DNA of 64,000 nucleotides from Teleogryllus oceanicus (lineage: Eukaryota > Arthropoda > Insecta > Orthoptera > Gryllidae). The notes under the pieces were generated by a model. The model worked only from the letters and a program-made list of their open reading frames with translations. It did no database searches and was not told the origin of the DNA. A program made the translations under genes and the position numbers. Position 1 is the stretch's first letter; the number at the start of each line of letters is the position of its first letter. Of the stretch, positions 56,059 through 64,000 are shown in pieces. The stretch lies in contig CAXIVR010000005.1 in NCBI GenBank assembly GCA_964035755.1, forward strand, positions 11,030,785-11,094,784, written 5' to 3'.

Positions 56059-56750
56059 ATGGCGTGTCCACTTGAAAATTCCACATTGGTTGAACAACGT
56101 TGTATGATTCTTTTTTAACTTGCTGCAGGTGCAACTAATATGACTCTAGAATGACTAAAATGTATGATAAAAACTGTGTGAACCGCGGGAGTTTTTGCAA
56201 GTGGGTAGAATAATTCTAAAGTGGTCGATATTCGGTTAGTGACGAACAACGTTCTGGCCGCAACAGCAAGAAATGTCCTGTTGACGGTGGTTTTGAACGC
56301 TGCAGGTGCGTTTTTTGTAATTATCTCGAAGAACATCGTACAATAAATAGCCAATAATACTCAGATATGCTTTTGAAAAATGTGAAGCCAGCCATAAGAA
56401 AGAAACGTCGTGAATATCAGAGGAAATGTGTGATTCTCCAGCAAGACAATGTACACCCAGACGCTGCTCAACAGACACGTGAAATCATCGACAAAATGGG
56501 ATTGGGAGGTACTGTCTCATCCCCTTACATCCCGGATTTACCACCATCTGATTTCCATTGGTTTGGTTCTCTGAAGAAAGTATTAAGTGAAAAGAAGTTT
56601 CAGGATAAAGAGAATATCAAACATATTGTGGGAAATTTGTTCAAACACCAAGATAAAAAGTTATTTGTAGCAGGTATAAAAAAGCTGGTAACACGCTGGG
56701 GCAAGGGAATAAATGTTGATGAGAATTATATATTTTTTTATTTATTTTGA
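56059..56750 (+). pseudogene. Mariner-type transposase, deleted and frameshifted
   Basis: The N-terminal part (from ATG at 56059) shows a degraded helix-turn-helix region with SDEQRSGR near 56,240. The centre carrying the first catalytic aspartate is missing. A 127-codon frame (56367-56750) then gives LKNVKPAIRKKR, VILQQDN (second Asp), PYIPDLPPSDFHWFGSLKK (third Asp in PSD) and EKKFQDKENIKHIVG. Counting residues gives 34 between the two aspartates, the DD34D spacing of mariner. In the family HDN is usual; here it is QDN. It is about half the usual 340-350 residues, so inactive. No clear terminal inverted repeats were found. Confidence 0.88.
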
Positions 56751-56759
56751 AACTGTATA

Positions 56760-58292
56760 ACAGGCTTTACCTACTACAGTTGCCGACAGTAGGTGCGACC
56801 ATTTACATAGTAAAACTTACAATTTTTGGTTACAATGGTTGATAGACAAGGTCATTTAAATAATGTCAGTCTCTTGTTTACTTTCATTTGAAGGAACATT
56901 TTTACTTTCATTTGAACGAGACCAATTTATATCTTTAATTATTGAATGCCGCTCGTATGTTACTCCAATAATCAAGCATATAACTACATTGTAGTTACAA
57001 TAAAGAGTCTTTTATTATTCTACAAATAATTATTTTGATTAGTTACAAACTTAGCAACTTCAACAAAACCCTCCCTTTCGGTCCAATTGTCCTAAATTAC
57101 CTCCGTAACCTAATTTTGGCTGTTATCTAAGTAAAACGTGTCAACTTCGTCCAGGAGTAAATAAATTGAGAAATAGTTGTTAAAGTTCTTAGAAATTTTG
57201 AAACTTTTCGAAGTTTTATTGACATCTTAACGATAAAACTGTGTAAAGAACGTATATGTAAGTAACTTACTAAATTATGAGAGTTTTAAGCCTTCGAAAA
57301 CCACCACTTTATTAATTAAAAAATGGAAAGTCAACGTTGCCGTGTCTCTTTACAAAATTAATGAAATAGTTTCTAGACACGGAAAAGACTAGAGATGGGA
57401 TGAAATATTCTTCTGACAAAATGGTATCCTACTTGTCACGAGGAAGACTGAACTTCGTATGTTACATTTGAAGAATATATCGCTCTATGATCAGTTTTCA
57501 GTAACCGAACACATTGAAGGAGCCCTGTACAGCCTCCTGCCCCACGAAAGGGGTGAATGGTTCAGTCACATATCCAGAACATATCTCGAAAAACAATGAA
57601 AGTGTTTCGATTGTGGCAGACATTGGCTAATGTAAAAAATAAATAATGCTGCACATATCATTCTCGTGCTTAGTCATCGCTGCTTACAATACAGCTGATA
57701 TCATGCAACAGCATGGCTGCAAGGAAGAGTTCACGAACCATTAAAGTCACGTGTTGCATGAGGGAACAGCAATTTCTGTTCTTGGTGCTCTGGGTAATTC
57801 GTGAAAACGCGTTTTGTTATAGCTTTTAACATACCTAGAAATGTTATGAGTGTTATTACTGCCAAGGCTAAAAGTTAAAATAAAGGCGTAGCGTAGCGGA
57901 GCAGAGATTCTTAATTTGGACGAGGCAATAATGGCCCTGTAACATTTTGCGGTATGTTCAGCATTTTATCGGTCACCATAAAATCTCACGAATTATGCGA
58001 AAATGTACGACATTATTGCGACAGTAAACACATGCATTCTGTTGCTGCGGCACGTTAGTAGGATATTGTTCCTTGCGATATATCTATATTGTGACCATTC
58101 GAATGATCAACAAACGAATTTGGCGCCGCCGCCGCTATGACGACACCAGTTTATTCCAAGAAGGAGGGGTGTATCGGAGGTAGGGAGGGGGTTCTCTCCA
58201 CCCGTCCGTTGAGACGTCACTAGGCAAGAGGGCGAGAGGAAAACGTTCTTGTTGTATTCCAGACGGCACAAAATGAGGTTATCTTAAGAAAA
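56760..58292. other. AT-rich stretch with a small GC patch
   Basis: No gene was recognised. A GC-richer patch at about 58,110-58,230 carries GAGACGTCAC, a CRE-like half site, and GGAGGGGTG runs. Confidence 0.45.
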
Positions 58293-58586
58293 AAGGTATT
58301 AGTACTCTACATTTTTGTTAATTGAATAGAAATTGTGATCAGTGCTTCGGTTGATAGAATGCATTGTGTTAGAAAAATACAGTTTCTGTTAAATTGAATC
58401 ATAAACATTCAATAGACAGGTTCTACGAAGAAGACGGATTGCAAGGTATTTGTACTGTACATTTTGTTAATTCAATAGAGATTGTGATCAGTGCTTCGGT
58501 TATAGAATGCATTGTGTTAGAAAATACATTTCTGTTAAATAGAATCATAAACCTTCAATAGACTCGTTTAAAAGAAGACAGATTGC
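58293..58586 (+). repeat. 150-bp tandem duplication
   Basis: 58293-58442 and 58443-58586 are two adjacent copies with about 85-90 % identity by eye, both starting AAGGTATT and ending GATTGC. The shared core is ATTGTGATCAGTGCTTCGGTT. A further start of a unit (AAGAAGTTTTGTA) may follow. Confidence 0.9.
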
Positions 58587-58589
58587 AAG

Positions 58590-60560
58590 AAGTTTTGTAA
58601 ATAGAGGCTAACATTTACAAACTGTTTCCGCTAATAGTTAAAAAAAGGTTTACAAAATGTTATTGTATTTACTATGTGACTATTAAGTATTGCAAATTAG
58701 ACATTGAGTAAAATTCAGAGTATTATGGAATGAGACATTCATATTTATGCTTCACCTTTGCTTGTATAATTCTCTTTAAGAGTGCAAGACTAGATTATTT
58801 ATCCCATTATAGTGATTCTGTAAAGGTTTAATATGACAAAAGTGTCATAAAGAGGGTACATTTCTATATGTATCTAACATTTTAACACTTGTAAATTTTC
58901 AAGAATGTGTTCATTTTGATCTCAGAGAGGATTACACGTGTTTGTCATGAGGAGTTTATTTTCTGGTTTAAAAGTCGTTGTAGTGTTAACATTAAAACAG
59001 AACAGTATTCTGAAGAGGCATTCACTTGTTCCATTTAGGTCTTCAAGGCGGGATGTATTTTAAGAGTCATTTAAGAAAAATAACCTGCAATCAATTCTGC
59101 ACCTAAAGAAAATAATAATTCAGTTAGTGTTTTTATACTTATACACCAGTTTGATAGAGCAATTAGGGATGTGATAATATTGAGTGAATATCATTTTACT
59201 ATCATATCACTTTATTTTCTTTTGAAATCTGATTAGTGCTAGTGTTCAATTCTTGCTTTAGTCATAAAAAAACTAGCAAATGGACAAATGATTGTCTCCA
59301 GAAGCAAACAAAGCTTTGTTTAAATTTGAGTGAAACTCGTTTGTGTTGTTTTGGGGATATGTTTTTTTATTGTGTAATGTTTGTGTTTTTTATCATTGTT
59401 TGTGGATTGACATTCTGTATGTTGGTAAATGTAAAAGAAAACGTCCTATTATAAATGTTCTGTGACTATGACTTTGTGTTTGTTTGTTTGTTTTTTCAAA
59501 ATCTTCATTGATAAAGAGCCCCGAATCCATGAATATTTAATAGACAACCTGAGAAGAGGTTACAATATAAACAATATTCGTATACAGTGGTTCGAGAAAA
59601 TTGTATGCAAATGATTTTCCTGAACCTAAAGATACCTAAAGAAATGACGGTAGGTTAGAAAATTGGCGCGTTGACTTTCAGTGGCGACACCTTCAAATTG
59701 TCAGTAAATATGATTACCGCAGTATTTTCATTTGATGAAATATGAGGAAAATGAGGTTAATTTACATTTACGTGAGTAATACACATTTTCCAATTGTACT
59801 ATTAATAATACTATGATTACGAATTCCCCAAACCATTGTAAATTACTTCTGAATTGTTTGAATCTGATGTTTTGTACATTGCGATGTGTTTTCCTTAACA
59901 AACATTTGACTTGCGATGAATCCATGATTGTTTACGTTGGTAAGGATGTTAAAACCCGTTGCTAAGAATGTTAAATTTTTTTAACGTGCACTTAACAAAC
60001 CTGCAGGGTTGCATGTTAACAGTGAAAAATATTTACTTGTTATAGTGTTGTACGAAAGTGTTTCATTTGTTCTTTTTGACCAGTGGGCCCGTTACGTTTT
60101 GGAAAACTACTAGTGGGATTTATTCAACGGCGTTCTCGCTGCTGCAGGTCACTTGTATTATAGGCATATTACCACACATAAAACGAAGTTCTGCGTCTCA
60201 ATTCTCTAACGATAAGTGGTATGATGATGCTTGCAAGATGCATCATCCGTCAATTCATTGCAATTCAGAAAAATAAATTACTTAATACAAAATGAATGTT
60301 GAGCGGTATAGGAGTTACAAATGTAGCTATTACCTTGACTTATACATTAAGTTTTGAGATTGTGACCACCGGCTTATTCGAAATAAAGATGTTAGCAGCA
60401 AAAGCGGATTGATGTAAAATGTAATTCATTAGTTGTTTTTTTTCAAAAATGTTTCGCAGAAGAGTAGGCCAATATTGAAGGTAAACACTAGTTTAAACCA
60501 CATGAAATAGGTACGATGTACGAGTTGCTGTAGGATCACATTTATGGCTGCCCATTTTTA
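58590..60560. other. AT-rich stretch, nothing recognised
   Basis: Frames are short. A short (GTTT)n run lies at about 59,477. No repeat copy of the described families was seen. Confidence 0.5.
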
Positions 60561-60834
60561 ACGCTGTGCACCTGAAGGTGAAGGAAGAATTTGGAAGTGT
60601 TCGCCGCTGGGCGCAGGTGGGGCGGGGCGTGGGGCGTGATTTACGTGGCGGCGGCGCTGTAAAGATGCCCCGCCCCTCCCCGCCCACCCCCTGCGACTCG
60701 TATCGACCTTCATTCTCGGGCCGGCCCACGGCGCGTGGCACCAAGGTTCGCTGGTGCTCTGCCTCCCCAAATCCCTACACCTTCATCTCCTTGCCCTGCC
60801 ATTTCTTCACCCTCATCCGCTCTCCATCCCCCGC
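60561..60834. other. CpG-rich flank before the 15-bp minisatellite
   Basis: Unique GC-rich sequence (TGGGGCGGGGCGTGGGGCGTG, GTGGCGGCGGCGCTG) that passes into pyrimidine-rich DNA and then the array, the same arrangement as at 10 and 16 kb. Confidence 0.45.
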
Positions 60835-61640
60835 CAACCGTTCCCCGCCTCTCCGTTCCCTCCGCCCGCTCTCCGTTCCCCGCCTTCCGTTCCCGCCTCT
60901 CCGTTCCCGCCTCTCGTTCCCGCTCTCCGTTCCGCCTTCCTCCGTTCCCCGCCTCCGTTCCCCGCCTCTCCGTTCCCCGCCTCCGTTCCCCTCCGTTCCC
61001 CGCCTCTCCGTTCCCCGCCTCTCGTTCCCGCCTCTCCGTTCCGCTCCGTTCGCCTCTCCGTTCCCGCCTCTCCGTTCCCGCCTCCGTTCCCGCCTCTCCG
61101 TTACCCGCCTCTCCGTTACCCGCGCTCTCCGTTACCCGCTCCGTTACCGCCTCCGTTACCCGCCTCTCCGTTACCCGCCTCTCCGTTACCCGCCTCTCCG
61201 TTACCCGCCTCTCCGTTACCCGCCTCTCCGTTACCCGCCTCTCCGTTACCCGCCTCTCCGTTACCCGCCTCTCCGTTACCCGCCTCTCCGTTACCCGCCT
61301 CTCCGTTACCCGCCTCTCCGTTCCCCGCCTCTCCGTTCCCCGCCTCTCCGTTCCCCGCCTCTCCGTTACCCGCCTCTCCGTTACCCGCCTCCCGTTACCC
61401 GCCTCTCCGTTACCCGCCTCTCCGTTACCCGCCTCTCCGTTACCCGCCTCTCCGTTACCCGCCTCTCCCCTCCGTTACCCGCCTCTCCGTTACCCGCCTC
61501 TCCGTTACCCGCCTCTCCGTTACCCGCCTCTCCGTTACCCGCCTCTCCGTTACCCGCCTCTCCGTTCCCCGCCGTTCGTTGCCCGCCTCTCCGTTCACCT
61601 CCCCTCCATTCTCCGCCCTTCTCTCTCTCCGCCTCTCCAG
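60835..61640 (+). repeat. 15-bp minisatellite CGCCTCTCCGTTACC
   Basis: About 800 bp. The left part (60,835-61,090) uses irregular CGCCTCTCCGTTCCC variants. The core (about 61,100-61,560) is a nearly perfect 15-bp unit with TTACC, interrupted by a block of TTCCC units at 61,319-61,365. A 15-bp period is five codons, so all plus frames are open as five-residue repeats. I infer no protein. Confidence 0.97.
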
Positions 61641-62690
61641 TCCATGACTATCTATTCCCAGTCTCTCCATTCCCCGCCTCTCCTTTCCTCACGTTGCCAT
61701 TTCACTGTCCTGCCATCTCCCCGCCTTTCTAGATCCCCACTTGTCTATCTTTCCCAGCGTCTCCAGTTCCTCGCCGCCTCCCAGTGAAGACCGAAAGATC
61801 TCACTGAGGGGGTATGTGTTCAGTAAAACTTCACGTACTGAAACAAATTGAATCTGAAAGTGAAAGTTTATTCTCTATGTGTTCATCAGTGTGTTGTTTC
61901 GGTAGAAAGCGCGTGAAATATTTGCTACATTACACATGCTATGATTTATAGAAGAATGGAACGCTGGCGAGGTGTAATATATTTGTTACAATAATAATAC
62001 TTCACTTGCAAAAATGTAAGTTTTGTTTTATCTGTAGTATTCAAAATATATTCTCTCTAAATATGATACGCGAACAATTTTTAAAATTTAGTACAATCTA
62101 TCACCCAAACCCTTTAAATGTGTTTTTGCTGGATTGGTGAAAACCTCCTACGAGTAAGTTAAATACATTTAAGGCCGAGAATCTAGACAGAGAATAGTTC
62201 AGTTCGAGAGTTGTAGTTCATTAAATAAAGAAGTTAGATGGTGCAAATACAATATGTAACAAGCGTTGTTATGGCGTAAATTCAGAAACGGAAACGATGT
62301 GTCCTGGACCCTTAATCCTAGATTTTCGTGCTCCTCAAGGGCCACAGATTATATTTTTAATAAATAATTTTAGATGTTCTGTTATAGTTTATATGATACC
62401 CAGACGATGTAGTTTACGTTGTCGGAAAGATTGTGTCGCATTCAATGTCGTGTGAAGCTATTTAAATTTTTACATAGTATGTAAAGTGATACATAGTATT
62501 TACGTTATGTACGTTTTTTACAAACTATCCGTTAATGTAGCCGGTTTTGGTAGACTGCACTTTCTTTAATTCTGATCCACAATCGTTATTCCATTGCTGG
62601 ATGAATTAGTACGAGGAATTTTCTTTGGTGAAAATGTTATCATACCCCAAATAAATCTTTTGTAATAAAGTCAGATAATAATTTTTATTT
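61641..62690. other. Pyrimidine-rich tail, then AT-rich intergenic DNA
   Basis: The CCGCCTCTCC rhythm fades by about 61,790. The rest is AT-rich with no feature recognised. Confidence 0.5.
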
Positions 62691-63090
62691 TCTGATTTCC
62701 TGAAAGTTTTTATCCTAGCCAATAGACAAGGATGAAAACGCGACACTTGAAAAGATTGTGAAGAAGTTGCAGGCCAAGAAGAAGGTCGAAAGAAGAAGGT
62801 CGAAAGAAGAAGGTCGAAAGAAGAAGGTATTTAAGAACATTAAGAATCAAGCTGCCTCAGGGAAAGTTGGCACGTGATAATTTAATGAATTTCCAGAAAC
62901 AAGCAAAGATCGTCTCAAGGATGATAAATGCATTATTGATGTCGAGGACTACTCTAAAAGTCAGATTGTGGCAGAGGATACTGCGCCTAAGCGCTCTGAG
63001 AGTTGCAGAGAGGTCTGTGTGCAGAGACAGTAAAAGCGCCAAAAGTATAAAAATGGCAATGAAAATGCACAAAAAAATATTGATAAATGA
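62690..63090 (+). pseudogene. Possible broken lysine-rich coding fragment
   Basis: After CCTAG at 62,720, one frame is open for about 50 codons (PIDKDENATLEKIVKKLQAK, then Lys/Arg-rich). It meets two adjacent stops (TGATAA at about 62,875) and continues in the same frame for about 50 more codons (ETSKDRLKDDKCIIDVEDYS, ..IVAEDTAPKRSESC). A 14-bp unit GAAAGAAGAAGGTC repeated three times (62,778-62,826) may have shifted the frame. The composition looks protein-like, but I recognise no family. Confidence 0.25.
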
Positions 63091-63310
63091 ATGATTTGTT
63101 TTTAATACTAAAATGCTAGACATCGAAAACGACACATTGCTTTGCAACTACAGTGCTAGTTTTGTAGTGCCACGATTCAAGTTCTGTCAATCATGAGGAG
63201 TTTGTACCGAACAAAGCAGGTGGCGGTGGCAAATTTCCTTGGGTGATTCCTCGTTTTTTTGTCTCTTGTTTATATGCTCTACTTTGATTCTTATTATTAA
63301 AACCATTCTA

Positions 63311-63360
<50 letters not shown>

Positions 63361-63370
63361 TAATAATAAA
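63311..63370 (+). repeat. (AAT)n microsatellite
   Basis: AAT trinucleotide run of about 18 units, with one ATG variant. Confidence 0.96.
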
Positions 63371-64000
63371 TAAAAAGAAGTTGATATCATGGTGAATGTC
63401 ATCGTCATTGTTAACACTTCAGAGAATCTGCGTACTTTTGGCTATGGAACTGCAGTCTTTAAGAATCAAAATCCCCTGACAAATAAAAATAAAATTTAGT
63501 AAATTTTCTTCAAGTTCCATCATTAGTTACTATTGAAATAAACTGCAATTTATTCAAACAAACTCGGTCGATGGGTTTTATAGAAATAATCACTATTGTA
63601 TTCTAATAGATTATCCGATCTACCATCTATACAGAGTGGTCGAGGAACCTGAAAAGCAAATATCTTTCTATCTTGCTACTTCATTGATAGAATTGGCTCA
63701 ATGAAAAATCATATATTCATTTCACAAAAACATGGAAATTTATTAAACAATTTAAAACAATTTTGGTATTGTATAACTTTACCCAATGTAAAATTAAACG
63801 TTTGTCATGACCGTTCCAACCTTATGTCTTCGCGCGCTTCTGGACCATCTTTATCCATCTCCGACGCCGCTGTCCTCAGGTCCAGACACCATCTTCTCTC
63901 TTCTTTTCTCGGAAGCACCCTTCAATCACCGTTCATCCGATCAATTAACTATTTGCTGCTAACATTCCAGTCCAATCACTGACAACTTCGCCCAAGCCCT
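63371..64000. other. Right edge, nothing recognised
   Basis: AT-rich, turning moderately GC-rich after 63,820. A 93-codon frame at 63701-63982 has no recognised motif. Confidence 0.45.

Noticed and set aside
60566..61787. Frames of 300-390 codons over the 15-bp array
   Set aside because: Five-residue repeats in three frames at once from a pure minisatellite.

Overview
This is a eukaryotic, almost certainly insect, genomic window. The background is AT-rich and intergenic, without operons or ribosome binding sites. It holds remnants of eukaryotic mobile elements: a tRNA-derived SINE in at least 12 places, a mariner transposase relic, a Ty3/gypsy relic, a LINE 3' end, a Penelope-like fragment and a hAT-type element. 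The one convincing gene has a TATA box, an initiator and spliced exons. I cannot name the species. The load of SINEs and simple repeats would suit a large insect genome, for example a polyneopteran, but that is inference.

Layout. 1-34 kb: AT-rich spacer carrying isolated GC-rich, CpG-rich islands. Most islands contain a tandem array of short GC-rich units, each with its own unit (3.45, 5.1, 10.1, 11.7, 16.5, 26.4 and 29.6 kb). SINE copies, microsatellites and three other tRNA-like fragments lie between them. 35-38 kb: a 14-bp minisatellite split by a 2,035-bp element that has hAT-like terminal repeats and an 8-bp target duplication. 38.8-40.3, 48-49, 51.4-52.2 and 54-55.3 kb: copies of one AT-rich dispersed non-coding repeat family, called family C here. 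44-47.6 kb: Penelope-like and LINE relics around a SINE. 52.5-53.7 kb: gypsy relic. 56-56.8 kb: mariner relic. 58.3 kb: a 150-bp tandem duplication. 60.8-61.6 kb: a large 15-bp minisatellite in a CpG-rich patch.

The main discovery candidate is a small three-exon gene on the minus strand at about 50.2-47.9 kb. It has a TATA box, an insect-type initiator, a 29-codon first exon encoding a signal peptide, two introns with good splice sites, and an AATAAA about 130 bp after the predicted stop. The conceptual product is a 55-residue secreted peptide with dibasic sites. I do not recognise the family. Immediately upstream, a 175-290 bp sequence is repeated three times, and each copy carries a perfect CACGTG E-box.

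Nearly all long open frames in the window are by-products of GC-rich arrays that cannot spell stop codons, and they are not annotated as genes. Nothing here works as a pathway: the window is repeat-dominated intergenic DNA with one likely small gene and several dead elements.
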